Assembly (NCBI RefSeq): GCF_020166395.1
Contig: NZ_JAIQXU010000013.1
Location: 1-64,000, forward strand
DNA from: Deinococcus betulae
GTDB taxonomy: Bacteria > Deinococcota > Deinococci > Deinococcales > Deinococcaceae
Reading direction: 5' to 3'
Length of the DNA stretch: 64,000 nt
Shown here: positions 1-7,523 of the stretch, in pieces
Numbering within the stretch: position 1 is the first letter of the stretch
Layout: every line of letters starts with the position of its first letter
The notes under the pieces: model-generated
Told to the model about the DNA's origin: nothing
Databases searched by the model: none
The model's input: only the letters and a program-made list of their open reading frames with translations
Position numbers and translations under genes: made by a program

Positions 1-2
1 AA

Positions 3-242
3 GGACTAGGTGAACTGCTGCTGGAGTCGGCCAATGATGCGCTGCTGCAAAGGCTCAGCTGCGAACCAGAGGTGCGGGCCGTGGTTGACCTCTTGCTGGC
101 TCAAGCGAAGCAGCCCGCTCTACCGGAACTGTTGCTCTACTGGACGAACCTAGTCCACGACGAGGAGGGTGCAGACCACTGGCCCATCTCAAAACAGCTG
201 TGGGAGGTGCTGGGGCAGCGTCGCACCTCTTCGGACTCTTGA
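3..242 (+). CDS. 3' end of an unknown protein (partial)
   Basis: An open frame enters from the left edge and ends at a TGA at 240-242, giving the last 79 residues of a protein. The fragment is rich in Leu, Glu and Ala and looks alpha-helical, with an SDS C-terminus. I recognise no family. Base composition is somewhat less GC-rich than in the genes to the right. The other two forward frames stop within the first 15 bases, so this frame is the only candidate. Its start and function cannot be judged from this window. Confidence 0.55.
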   Translation, partial: GLGELLLESANDALLQRLSCEPEVRAVVDLLLAQAKQPALPELLLYWTNLVHDEEGADHWPISKQLWEVLGQRRTSSDS

Positions 243-354
243 TCGGCAAGGGCTCGTGCCGCCTTTTCCCATCTGTTGCTTGGCACATGGAGCGTGCTTG
301 GTCTTTCTACGCTATCTGCTGATTCTGACTAATAAAGCAAAAGCCCTATTTCTA

Positions 355-1161
355 TCACCGGCCTTCTGTCCAGCCCACGCCCAGAATGTGCGCGCTGATG
401 CCTATCAACGCTGGGTCGCGCTCGACCAGTCGTAGAGCCGTCATCAGGCCGCTTCGCCGCACTGGGTCGCTGATCTCCAGCGCTGGGTCGGCCAGCAGAT
501 TGGCGGGGCCTTCCAGGGCATAGAGGGTCACGTTGCGCAGGCCAGCTGCTCGCAATTCGGCTTCCAGCTCGGCAGGATGGTGAAAGTAGGCGGTGGTAAA
601 GAATCCGGGGCGGTCCTCAGGATTCAGGTAGCTCCCAGTCGTGTACGCCCGCTCACGGATGGCGCGGCTGTAGTCTTCTTCGTCCAGCCCGTGTTTGAAG
701 TCGCCGCAGATGGCCCCCGCACGCGGAATGGCCGTGGCAGCCACCAGCCCACCGGGCCGCACGGTGCGCGCGGCTTCGGCCAGGGCGGCGGCGCGGTCGT
801 GGGCGTCAGGCAAGTGATAGAGCGGCCCCATGACCAGGGCGGCGTCGGCCAGGTCGTCCGGGTAGGGCAGAGCGCGGGCGTCGCCTAGCGTGACCGAAGC
901 CAGCGCCGCCAGCGACGGATCGGCACGCACCCGCTCGATATGCACGGGCATGGCGTCCAGCAGGTGAACCCGGTGCCCCCGCCGCAAGCACTCGCGGGCG
1001 TAGACGCCGGTGCCGCCGCCAATGTCCAACACGGTGGCAGGGGCACTGGGCAGCAGGCGTTCCAGCACGTCCAGTGTGCGGGCAAACTCGATCAGGCCCA
1101 GGCCACGGGTCAGGCGGTCGTGTTCGCGGTCGCGGTGGTAGTAGGCGGTGATCTCGTCCAT
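355..1161 (-). CDS. class I SAM-dependent methyltransferase
   Basis: A 268-residue cytosolic methyltransferase of the Rossmann-fold (UbiE/Methyltransf_11-like) type. Motif I, VLDIGGGTG, lies at about residues 44-52. An acidic end of strand 2 follows (LLDAMPVHI), then a GDARALPYPD motif and the LVMGPLYHL and VRPGGLV segments typical of motifs II-III. Length fits a stand-alone small-molecule methyltransferase; the substrate cannot be read from the sequence. ATG at 1161 gives an N-terminus that begins shortly before the helical cap. No strong ribosome site is visible. It stands alone, with no same-strand neighbour in contact. Confidence 0.85.
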   Translation of the reverse strand: MDEITAYYHRDREHDRLTRGLGLIEFARTLDVLERLLPSAPATVLDIGGGTGVYARECLRRGHRVHLLDAMPVHIERVRADPSLAALASVTLGDARALPYPDDLADAALVMGPLYHLPDAHDRAAALAEAARTVRPGGLVAATAIPRAGAICGDFKHGLDEEDYSRAIRERAYTTGSYLNPEDRPGFFTTAYFHHPAELEAELRAAGLRNVTLYALEGPANLLADPALEISDPVRRSGLMTALRLVERDPALIGISAHILGVGWTEGR

Positions 1162-1484
1162 GACCTAGCCTGCCAGCGGCTGCGGCTGCAGCCAATACGC
1201 CAGGCGGCCCAGCAGCCTGTGCGGCCTTTGGCCCATCCTGGCGGGCAGGTTCAAGGTCAGACTGGAGGGGGGCCAGGCTGCCTCGCCTGCGGTGACTTCA
1301 TGATCACAGGAGGTCGGATCGTCTCCTCTGCGGGCTGTCGTCTTGACCAGTTTCGGTTGTCCATGTAGAGAGGCCTGGATGCTGTAGCGGCAGAACGAAT
1401 ACCTGATCCTAAGCCGCTCGGCCTCTTCCTTCATCCGCCGTTCGCCGGATATCTATTGCTCCGCCGCCGTGCCATGCTTGGGTC
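1162..1484. other. intergenic gap, no supported gene
   Basis: 323 bases between divergent genes. A minus-strand frame at 1165-1434 is open, but after about 15 residues its composition looks like shadow coding and it has no ribosome site, so I do not call it. A CATGCT box lies at the right end, ahead of the next gene. Confidence 0.5.
1473..1478 (+). promoter_or_regulatory. possible -10 box CATGCT of a leaderless gene
   Basis: CATGCT ends exactly 6 nt before the ATG at 1485, matching the spacing of the TA-N3-T boxes elsewhere in this window. The first base departs from the consensus. Confidence 0.4.
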
Positions 1485-1874
1485 ATGAACACCGCGCTTC
1501 CCCACACGCCACAGGAGGCCCTGAAAGCCTTCCTGACGCACTGGCAGGGCGAGCATTACCGCGAGATGGCCGCTTCACTGCCTGCCCGCGCCTTTCCCAC
1601 GGGTCGGCGCAGCATCCGGCAGGTCAAACTGGCCTACCCGGGCCGTCTGGGGGACTTCAGCATTCTGGCGGCGCACGACACCGACCCCGCCGCCACCAAC
1701 GTGGACGTGCAGGTGCTGTGGCGTCAGCGCGGCGGCCTGGAACTGGGCCGGATGCGCTACCGCATGGTGTACGTAGACGAGCAGGACCGGCCGCTGGCCC
1801 GCCACCACCCCGGCGGTCAGTGGAAACCGTTTGCGACGTATACGTTGCCGGTGCCCAGACCGCTTAAGGCGTGA
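1485..1874 (+). CDS. hypothetical small protein
   Basis: A 129-residue protein without signal peptide or membrane segment. The N-terminal third (PQEALKAFLTHWQGEHYREM) reads like a short helical segment. The remainder alternates hydrophobic and charged residues as in a small beta-rich domain (VDVQVLWRQRGG, MRYRMVYVDEQ), resembling SnoaL/NTF2-like or DUF4878-like folds. That resemblance is inference only. Start: ATG at 1485 with a CATGCT box 6 nt upstream and no Shine-Dalgarno. It converges with the serine hydrolase gene at 1945, with only 70 bases between them. Confidence 0.65.
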   Translation: MNTALPHTPQEALKAFLTHWQGEHYREMAASLPARAFPTGRRSIRQVKLAYPGRLGDFSILAAHDTDPAATNVDVQVLWRQRGGLELGRMRYRMVYVDEQDRPLARHHPGGQWKPFATYTLPVPRPLKA

Positions 1875-1944
1875 GGTCAGCGCAGCCGCCACGCGCGTCC
1901 AAAGGTAAGTGAGTTCAGCCGGCCTGGTCCCTCTACAAGCCGGT

Positions 1945-3234
1945 TCATATGATGCTGCGCCTCTTGCTCTGGTGTCGCTTTCGGGTGACCAGCAGAAGAC
2001 CTCCGCAGAGCGCAAGAACACCGAGCAAGGCTATCGGCCAGCCCCTCCAGCCAGCCTGGTGGCCGGGCCAGTGATAGGCCGCCGCAATACTTTCCAGCAG
2101 CTCGTTGTAGAGCGGAACGCCATTTTCTCCGTTGGTCATGATGACGGCCCCCTGCCCGGTCTGCGGATACATCACTGCAATGGCCCGGAACCCCTGATTG
2201 ATCCCGCTGTGCCCAAACGAGAGGGTTGGCCCATGACCATGCAGAGTGAGCCCCAGGCCGTAGGCGTGCTGCCAGCCCTTTAGACCGGGGGTGTGGTTGG
2301 TCAGCATCTGGTCCATGACGCCGGGCGATAGGACAGCGCCCGGCGTCTTTTGTGCGGCGCCCGACAGCGCCAACAGCCAGCGGGCCAGGTCGCTGGGCGT
2401 GGACCACAGCCCGGCGGCGGCCAGTTCGGGATAGGTGTGCCAGCGGCCGGGCAGGGGCGTGCCGTTCGGCTGATGGGCAACCGCCGCCTGCGACTCCAGC
2501 GCCGCCGGTAGGGGCTGCGTGAACCCGCTGCGGGTCATCCCCAGCGGGGCCAGCACCTGCCGCCGCATCAGGTCGGGAAACGCTGTGCCTGCCGCGTCCT
2601 GCATCAAGAGCTGCAGCACCTCGTAGCCGCCCCCGGAATAGGCGTAGGCCTGACCCGGCCGCCGCTCCACCCGCACGGGCTGCGACGTGGCGGGCGCCTG
2701 GCCGTCTAGCACCTGCCGCAGGGTCGGCAGCGCCTGCCCCGCCGGGTAGCCCAGGTAGCCGGGCATGCCAATGCCCGCCGTGTGCGCCAGCAGGTGCCGC
2801 AGCGTGACAGGGTGCTGGCGAGTTAGGGCGTTTTCAGGCAGCTGCCAGGAGCGCAGGGTCTGATTAACTGGTACGTCCAGGCCAAGCTGACCGCTTTGCA
2901 CCAGCCGCAGGGCCGCAGTGGCCGTCACGGCCTTACTGATAGACGCTGCCTGAAAGAGCGTGCTGGGCGTCACCGGGGCAGGCTGGCCGGCCTGAAGTAC
3001 GCCGTAGCCTCTGGCCCAGACCACCTGTCCGTGATCAATCACCGCGACGCTCACGCCAGGGACGTGGTGAAACGCCATCCGGTCGGTCAGGCTCATGCCC
3101 GCCCAGTGTCCCGGTGGCTGCCAGAAGGGGCGCGCAGGCCGCAGTCCCTGCTCAACCTGCTGGATTGTGGCGGGCTGGGCGGCCTGCCCCGTGCCCAGCC
3201 CCAGAAGGAATGCCAGCAAGAAGAAGGGCCGCAC
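1945..3234 (-). CDS. serine hydrolase of the beta-lactamase/PBP fold, membrane-anchored
   Basis: A secreted class C beta-lactamase-fold hydrolase (esterase, D-peptidase or beta-lactamase family), about 429 residues. A signal peptide (MRPFFLLAFLLGLGTGQA) opens it. The nucleophile motif SISK (SxxK) is near residues 98-101. YSGGGY, near residue 199, is at the YxN position with Gly in place of Asn, and FGHSG stands at the third motif. A C-terminal hydrophobic helix followed by RKRHQSKRR would anchor it with the catalytic domain outside. An open frame extends to 3291, but I chose GTG at 3234 because TAAACT lies 7 nt upstream and the signal peptide starts there. The substrate is unknown; true beta-lactamase activity is not implied. 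Confidence 0.85.
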   Translation of the reverse strand: MRPFFLLAFLLGLGTGQAAQPATIQQVEQGLRPARPFWQPPGHWAGMSLTDRMAFHHVPGVSVAVIDHGQVVWARGYGVLQAGQPAPVTPSTLFQAASISKAVTATAALRLVQSGQLGLDVPVNQTLRSWQLPENALTRQHPVTLRHLLAHTAGIGMPGYLGYPAGQALPTLRQVLDGQAPATSQPVRVERRPGQAYAYSGGGYEVLQLLMQDAAGTAFPDLMRRQVLAPLGMTRSGFTQPLPAALESQAAVAHQPNGTPLPGRWHTYPELAAAGLWSTPSDLARWLLALSGAAQKTPGAVLSPGVMDQMLTNHTPGLKGWQHAYGLGLTLHGHGPTLSFGHSGINQGFRAIAVMYPQTGQGAVIMTNGENGVPLYNELLESIAAAYHWPGHQAGWRGWPIALLGVLALCGGLLLVTRKRHQSKRRSII

Positions 3235-3241
3235 GGGGCTC

Positions 3242-3247
3242 AGTTTA
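3242..3247 (-). promoter_or_regulatory. -10 box TAAACT, leaderless promoter
   Basis: Read on the minus strand, TAAACT is followed by 7 nt and then the GTG at 3234. This supports both leaderless transcription and that start over the longer frame. Confidence 0.5.
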
Positions 3248-3310
3248 GGGGCAGGGACGAACAGACGCGGCCTTACATGACGGCTGAGCACCTTGAGGCG
3301 GGAGCTGCCC

Positions 3311-4765
3311 TCACTCCACCCGGAAGGCCGCTGCGTCCTGCCCCGGCAGGGTTAGGTGCAGGTAGCCGCCAGAGACACTGGCTTTGGCATCCTGACCGAC
3401 GAACAGGGAAGAGGTGGCGGCCCGGTTGGCCCAGCCCACGCCCAGGCTGCCCAGCTTGAGGCTATAAGATTTCCGCGCCTTGCCGTTGTGCCACGCGGCT
3501 AGCACGGTCTGCCCGTTCAGTTCACGGGTAAACAGCAGCAGGTCGCTCCCCAGGGCATCTGGGCTGGGCAGCAGCTTCAGGGCGCCGGCACTCAGGGCGG
3601 GACTGGCCTTGCGGGCGGCGATGGCGGCGCGGGTCACCTCGAACACCGCGCGCTCGGCGGGGGTCCAGGCGTCTTCAAATCGCATGTCGCGGCGGTTGTC
3701 GGGGTCGGCGCCGCCGCGCATGGCGATCTCGGTGCCTTGCCACAGTACGGGCACGCCGCGCAGGGTCATCAGGGCGCGCAGACCGTATTTGGTGCGCTCC
3801 TGGCCCACATCTTCAAACAGGCTGCCCTGGGCAAAACGCGGGACATCGTGGTTGTCCAGAAACAGGGCCACCTCGCCGGGACGCACCAGTTCGCCCTGCC
3901 GGGCCAGCACGCTGCGCACGCCGTCCAGGCTTTGCCCGGCCATGATGCTGCCCTTCATAGCCGCTTGCAGGCTGAACAGAAAGAGGCTGTCAAAGCCCTC
4001 CTTTTGCCAGTCGGCCACCGTGCCCGTGTCGGCGTCGTACCACTCGCCCAGGGTCCAGGTGCCGGCCTGGCGGTCGCGGGTCAGCAGGTCGCGCAGAAAA
4101 GGGCCTTCAACATGCTTAATGGCGTCGTAGCGGAAGGCCTGCACGCCCTGTTCGCGCCAGAAATCGGCGTTGTCCAGCAGCAGTTCGCGCACCTGGGGGT
4201 TACTCTGGCGCAGGTCGGGCAGCCCCGCTAAGGCACAGTCCACATCCTTGTTGGCCGAAGCGCTGCACTGCGCCTCACCGTTAAACCAGGCGGGACGGGC
4301 CCGCACAGCCGCCGCCTCGTAGCCGTAATGGTTGATGACCTGGTCCAGCACCACACGCAGATCGGCGTTCTGGGCGGCTTTGGTGAACGCGCCGAAATCG
4401 GCCAGGGTGCCAAAGTGTGGGTCCACGTTGCGGAAATCGGCGGGCCAGTACCCGTGATAGGGCGCCGTGCCAAATGAGTTGGCCGTCTGCTGGAGGTACA
4501 CCGGGGTCAGCCACACCGCCGTGGCTCCCAGTTTCTGGATGTACGGCAGCTTGGCGGTCAGGCCGGCCAAGTCGCCGCCGTGCCAGGCGCGTAGGTCGGC
4601 GCGGTTGACGCCCTGATTGTTGCTGGCGTTGCCATCGAAAAAGCGGTCTGGCATCACCTGATAGATGATCTGCCCCTCAAAGCGGGCCGGGGGCGTGGCC
4701 GTCTGCGCGCTGCTCTGTCCGGCAACCGCCGTGAGCAGCGCGCCCAACAGGGCGAGGTGGCGCAT
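3311..4765 (-). CDS. secreted alpha-amylase family (GH13) glycosidase
   Basis: A 484-residue GH13 hydrolase acting on alpha-glucans outside the cytoplasm. A signal peptide covers about residues 1-20. The TIM-barrel conserved regions are in order: DQVINHYG (region I, about 141-148), FRYDAIKHV with nucleophile Asp about 214 (II), GEWYD with acid/base Glu about 241 (III), and FLDNHD with the third acid Asp about 307 (IV). A short beta domain ends the protein. Two cysteines, in EAQCSAS and DVDCALA, could form a disulfide. Length and lack of extra domains suggest a simple amylase or cyclomaltodextrinase-like enzyme. The ATG at 4765 is supported by TACCAT 6 nt upstream. The gene lies 76 bases upstream of the serine hydrolase start, in the same direction. 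Confidence 0.92.
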   Translation of the reverse strand: MRHLALLGALLTAVAGQSSAQTATPPARFEGQIIYQVMPDRFFDGNASNNQGVNRADLRAWHGGDLAGLTAKLPYIQKLGATAVWLTPVYLQQTANSFGTAPYHGYWPADFRNVDPHFGTLADFGAFTKAAQNADLRVVLDQVINHYGYEAAAVRARPAWFNGEAQCSASANKDVDCALAGLPDLRQSNPQVRELLLDNADFWREQGVQAFRYDAIKHVEGPFLRDLLTRDRQAGTWTLGEWYDADTGTVADWQKEGFDSLFLFSLQAAMKGSIMAGQSLDGVRSVLARQGELVRPGEVALFLDNHDVPRFAQGSLFEDVGQERTKYGLRALMTLRGVPVLWQGTEIAMRGGADPDNRRDMRFEDAWTPAERAVFEVTRAAIAARKASPALSAGALKLLPSPDALGSDLLLFTRELNGQTVLAAWHNGKARKSYSLKLGSLGVGWANRAATSSLFVGQDAKASVSGGYLHLTLPGQDAAAFRVE

Positions 4766-4771
4766 AGGAGC

Positions 4772-4777
4772 ATGGTA
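4772..4777 (-). promoter_or_regulatory. -10 box TACCAT, leaderless promoter of the GH13 gene
   Basis: Minus-strand TACCAT ends 6 nt before the ATG at 4765, so transcription should begin at or next to the start codon. Confidence 0.5.
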
Positions 4778-5023
4778 ACTCTCCGGCCGCGCGGCGAGAG
4801 AACAGGTGAGCCAACGGCGAAGGTGGCTGAGGGGTTGGCTGAGTATGGATTCCGTGCCCTGAACTCGATGGTTTCTTGCGCGGTTCGCTCGGCTTTTAGC
4901 GTTTTGGCCAATGATTCAACCGGAACCCATATCAGGTCGGCTGCCCCTTCGCGGCACGTCTCACACGCGAAAACGGCGAACCCCTTAAAGGTCCGCCGCA
5001 AATGCTAGAGATGGGAGCAGCGA

Positions 5024-5176
5024 TTACCAGCCGCCCGAGGCGCCTCCGCCGCCCGACGAGCCACCACCAAAGCCGCCGAAGCCGCCGGCCGTCTGCGGGG
5101 TGTGGGCGGTGGCCTGTGCGGCGGGAACGAGCACGAGGGTCAGGGTCAACAGAGCGGTCAGAATGCGGCTGAACAT
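5024..5176 (-). CDS. tiny secreted Gly-rich peptide 1
   Basis: A 50-residue peptide: signal sequence (MFSRILTALLTLTLVLVPAAQA), then HTPQTAGGFGGFGGGS, then a tail SGGGGASGGW. GGAGG stands 9 nt before the ATG at 5176. It is paralogous to the peptides at 5229 and 6090: all share the arrangement signal peptide, PQT, Gly/Phe run, GGGGA-x-G, aromatic end. The tail resembles the Gly-rich C-terminus with terminal Trp known in TPM/YgcG and DUF2207 proteins, but here it makes up the whole mature peptide. The predicted mature form would be under 30 residues. Function unknown. Confidence 0.75.
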   Translation of the reverse strand: MFSRILTALLTLTLVLVPAAQATAHTPQTAGGFGGFGGGSSGGGGASGGW

Positions 5177-5228
5177 GGTGAAAACCTCCAAAGTGGGAGA
5201 GGGGACTTGAGGTGAAGGCCGGCCGGGC

Positions 5229-5381
5229 TTACCAGCTGCCAGTGGCGCCGCCGCCCCCGAAGGAACCGCCTCCGCCGCGCACGGTGCCCTGAGTCTGGGG
5301 TGCAGGCGCAGCAGCCTGAGCGACGACGGCGGTCATGAGGGCGAAGGTCAGCAGGGCGGTCAAGGTGCGTTGAACTGTCAT
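5229..5381 (-). CDS. tiny secreted Gly-rich peptide 2
   Basis: A 50-residue peptide with a signal sequence (MTVQRTLTALLTFALM, ending near AQA-AAP) and a mature part APQTQGTVRGGGG followed by SFGGGGATGSW. A clear ribosome site, CGGAGGTTG, lies just before the ATG at 5381. It is a diverged paralogue of peptides 1 and 3: it keeps the Gly-rich tail and terminal Trp but lacks the FGGFGGG run, having TVRGGGG instead. Its gene lies 52 bases upstream of peptide 1 in the same direction, so the two may be cotranscribed. Function unknown. Confidence 0.72.
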   Translation of the reverse strand: MTVQRTLTALLTFALMTAVVAQAAAPAPQTQGTVRGGGGSFGGGGATGSW

Positions 5382-5400
5382 AGGACAACCTCCGAAGGGA

Positions 5401-5658
5401 TCAGGAGCGGGGGGGTACAGGAGGAACGGTGCTCAGCTGCACGGGACCAACGCCTGGATCGGCCAGTTGCACGGGGCCAACACCGGGGTCCGCCAGTTGC
5501 ACCGGGCCGACGCCGGGATCGGCCAGCTGCACGGGGCCAACGCCTGGGTCGCTGTGCACGGTGACGGTCTGGGCACCGGCCAGAGGGGCCAGCAGCGCGG
5601 CACCCAGCAGGGCGAGCAGGACGGGGCGGAGGGTGCGGGGAGTGCGGCTGCTGGTCAT
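5401..5658 (-). CDS. small secreted protein with four tandem decapeptides
   Basis: An 85-residue protein. A signal peptide (about residues 1-29, ending APLAGAQ) is followed by TVTVHS, three copies of DPGVGPVQLA, a fourth ending in S, and a Pro-rich end (TVPPVPPRS). I chose the ATG at 5658 because AAGGTGAG precedes it by a few bases; the frame could extend upstream to 5700. Repeat copies differ mainly at third codon positions, which suggests selection on the peptide. It ends 19 bases before the start of peptide 2, so all three small genes may be one transcript. The role is unknown; a polyprotein releasing a decapeptide, or a surface-binding repeat, are possibilities. Confidence 0.7.
   Translation of the reverse strand: MTSSRTPRTLRPVLLALLGAALLAPLAGAQTVTVHSDPGVGPVQLADPGVGPVQLADPGVGPVQLADPGVGPVQLSTVPPVPPRS
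5431..5550 (-). repeat. four 30-bp tandem repeats coding DPGVGPVQL(A/S)
   Basis: Four contiguous 30-bp units within the small secreted protein gene. The units vary at synonymous sites (for example CAG/CAA and CTG) yet keep the peptide. Confidence 0.85.
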
Positions 5659-6089
5659 GGGGCTCACCTTAAAAAGGCGCTGGGGACGCCCCAGAGACAC
5701 TCATGAGCACGGGCGGAGACACAGCGGAGACAGCAGAGGACACAGCAGAGGACAGCGCCGCCCCGGCCCGTCAGGACGGGCAGGAAGCTCAGGGGGAGAA
5801 GGCCTGCATGTAACCCGAACAGCGGCAGAAATGCGGCATGTTTATCCGCCTGTGCGTGCTGCCCAGCGTGGCGCAGCCAGCAGAACCTTGCGGCACGGGA
5901 TCAACCCGCTGGTCTGCCCAGCACGCCACGGGGTGCAGCCTGGACGGAGCCTGCGCTCATACAGCTTCCGTCTGTTTCATTGACAACTCGGGAAAGAACC
6001 GAGTGGCAAACTCCATGCCCGGAACCCGCTTTCCTTCTCGCTTCGCTCGGATTTCATCGTTCGTGCAAACGACTCCACCTCCGTCGGTT
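5659..6089. other. intergenic gap holding a dispersed-repeat copy
   Basis: 431 bases between two secreted-peptide genes. The left part has no recognisable gene. From about 5959 the sequence has the look of a Deinococcus dispersed repeat (separate entry). A minus-strand frame through it ending in FFPELSMKQTEAV is repeat-derived and not called. Confidence 0.5.
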
Positions 6090-6090
6090 T
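5959..6090. repeat. dispersed intergenic repeat, family 2
   Basis: The segment contains a 6-bp stem (ACTCGG at 5986-5991 and CCGAGT at 5999-6004), then GGAACCCGCTTTCC and TCTCGCTTCGCTCGG. The last block recurs at 11576-11591 and, diverged, at 4881-4892, where the following 30 bases also show partial similarity. It lies just downstream of the peptide 3 gene. Family boundaries cannot be fixed from one window. Confidence 0.45.
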
Positions 6091-6230
6091 CAGTAACTGC
6101 CGCCTGCGCCACCACCTCCAAAAGAGCCGCCGCCAAAGCCGCCGAACGAACCGGCGGTCTGCGGGGTGTGGGCCGCCGCCTGGGCGACCGGAGCGAGAAA
6201 GAGGGCCAGCAGTAGGGCAACGTGACGCAT
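6090..6230 (-). CDS. tiny secreted Gly-rich peptide 3
   Basis: A 46-residue peptide: signal sequence (MRHVALLLALFLAPVAQAAA), then HTPQTAGSFGGFGGGS, then FGGGGAGGSY. CAGGAGG stands a few bases before the ATG at 6230. It is closest to peptide 1, sharing the HTPQTAG and FGGFGGGS blocks, but ends in Tyr rather than Trp. It is separated from the other three secreted-peptide genes by 431 bases containing a dispersed repeat. Its start faces the ABC exporter/thiopeptide genes across a 354-base divergent gap, so it may share regulation with them. Function unknown. Confidence 0.72.
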   Translation of the reverse strand: MRHVALLLALFLAPVAQAAAHTPQTAGSFGGFGGGSFGGGGAGGSY

Positions 6231-6584
6231 ACGACCTCCTGAATGCGGGGAGAAACGAGGACAGGGCCGCGCGTGGTACGCGGAGAAGACGGCGCGCCGC
6301 AGGACCAAAGGTGCCTCACGGCGCGCAGAGACAGAGACGCGCCACGCGGCGGGTGTGCGGGTGATGAAGCCCTGGGGCCAGAGGCAAGCTTGCGCCCCCG
6401 CACCCCCGCACGGTGCCGCGTGGGCGGGGACGGCGCGGAGACAGCCCGCCCTGGTGGCCGGAGCTGTCCCCGGTCCCAGCAGCGCACGAGCCCCACTGTC
6501 CCCGAGCCGTCCCCGGCCGCCGCGCACACTCTCCTCACCGCTCGGGAGCAGCAGAGAACAAGCCCCCGCCGGAAGGAGAGTGAT
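6231..6584. other. divergent intergenic region upstream of the exporter genes
   Basis: 354 bases separating the minus-strand peptide 3 gene from the plus-strand exporter and thiopeptide genes. An open plus frame runs through it into the ATPase, but its composition is atypical for coding and a clear ribosome site (GGAAGGAGAG) stands only at its end. It probably holds promoters for both directions; I cannot fix any -35/-10 pair. Confidence 0.45.
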
Positions 6585-7523
6585 ATGGGACTTCATCGGC
6601 AACCAACCAGAGCGTGGACCCCGGCGTACGCCGGCCCCGCCATCGAGCTTCAGGAGGTGCACAGAAGGTACGGCTCCATTCAGGCGCTGCAGCCCACCAG
6701 CCTGAGCATCCACCGGGGCGAGGTCGTGGCCCTGCTGGGGCCCAACGGCGCCGGCAAGAGCACCCTGGTCAACATGGTGCTGGGCCTGCTGGCCCCCACC
6801 GGCGGCGCCGTCAAGGTCTTTGGTCAGTCGCCGCTGGAAGCCGCCCACCGCATTCACACCGGCGCTATGATGCAGCAGGTCCACCTGGCCGCCAATCTGC
6901 GCGTCTCTGAACTGGTCGAGCTATTTTCCAGCTACTACCCGGCCCCCCTGAAAGTGGCCGACACCCTGGAGCGCGCTGGGCTGACCGCCCTGGCCGGCCG
7001 CACCTACCGCCAGCTGTCCGGCGGCCAGCGTCAGCGGGTGCGCTTTGCCCTGGCCCTGTGCGGCGACCCCGCCCTGATGGTGATGGACGAGCCCACCGTG
7101 GCGCTGGACACCGAAACCCGCCGCGCCTTCTGGATGGAAGTTCGCCGCCTGGTGGACGACGGCCGCACGGTGCTGCTGACCACCCACTACCTCGAAGAAG
7201 CCGACGCCCTGGCCGACCGGATTCTGGTCATCGACAAGGGCCGCCTGGTGGCCCAGGCCACGCCGCAGGAACTCAAGGCCCGCGTCAACGTGCAGCACGT
7301 CTCGCTGCGCACGGTCCTAAGCGACCCGCAGCTGATGGCGGTGGCTGGGGTGCGCGCCGTGCGCCGCCAGGCCGACACGGTGCATCTGACGGTGGACGGC
7401 ACGGCCGTGATCGCGCCGCTGCTGTACGCCCTGGACCCGGCCCTGCAGGAATTTACGGTGCGGCCTGCCAGCCTCGAAGACGTGTTTCAGGGCCTGCACG
7501 CCCCCCAAGGAGTGAGCGCATGA
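6585..7523 (+). CDS. ABC transporter ATP-binding protein (drug/peptide exporter type)
   Basis: A 312-residue ATPase subunit of an ABC-2 exporter. Walker A GPNGAGKST is at about residues 52-60, the signature LSGGQRQR follows, Walker B with LMVMDEPT lies ahead of the H-loop LLTTHYLEEADAL, and a C-terminal regulatory extension of the CcmA/NatA/DrrA type follows. Start: ATG at 6585, preceded by GGAAGGAGAG. The stop overlaps the permease start by 4 bases (ATGA), so the two are translationally coupled. As the first gene of the thiopeptide run it is the obvious candidate for exporting the product or giving immunity. This is inferred from position; the secreted-peptide genes upstream carry their own signal sequences. 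Confidence 0.9.
   Translation: MGLHRQPTRAWTPAYAGPAIELQEVHRRYGSIQALQPTSLSIHRGEVVALLGPNGAGKSTLVNMVLGLLAPTGGAVKVFGQSPLEAAHRIHTGAMMQQVHLAANLRVSELVELFSSYYPAPLKVADTLERAGLTALAGRTYRQLSGGQRQRVRFALALCGDPALMVMDEPTVALDTETRRAFWMEVRRLVDDGRTVLLTTHYLEEADALADRILVIDKGRLVAQATPQELKARVNVQHVSLRTVLSDPQLMAVAGVRAVRRQADTVHLTVDGTAVIAPLLYALDPALQEFTVRPASLEDVFQGLHAPQGVSA

Noticed and set aside
1165..1434. Minus-strand 89-residue open frame
   Set aside because: Only the first 15 residues look protein-like; no ribosome site, -10 box or recognisable family, and later composition resembles random GC-rich sequence.
1945..3291. A resistance beta-lactamase
   Set aside because: The fold and SxxK are present, but the second motif is YSG rather than YxN and there is a C-terminal membrane anchor, as in esterase or peptidase relatives; antibiotic hydrolysis cannot be claimed.
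5429..5983. Plus-strand frame with CTGPTPGSAS repeats
   Set aside because: It is the antisense shadow of the DPGVGPVQLA repeat gene on the minus strand, which has a signal peptide and Shine-Dalgarno.
5978..5990. CATTGACA similar to the core of the radiation/desiccation response palindrome
   Set aside because: The outer half-sites of the palindrome are missing and the match lies within a dispersed repeat, not at a repair gene promoter.
5957..6538. Minus-strand frame ending in FFPELSMKQTEAV
   Set aside because: The tail derives from the dispersed repeat; the frame has no family features and overlaps the peptide 3 gene.
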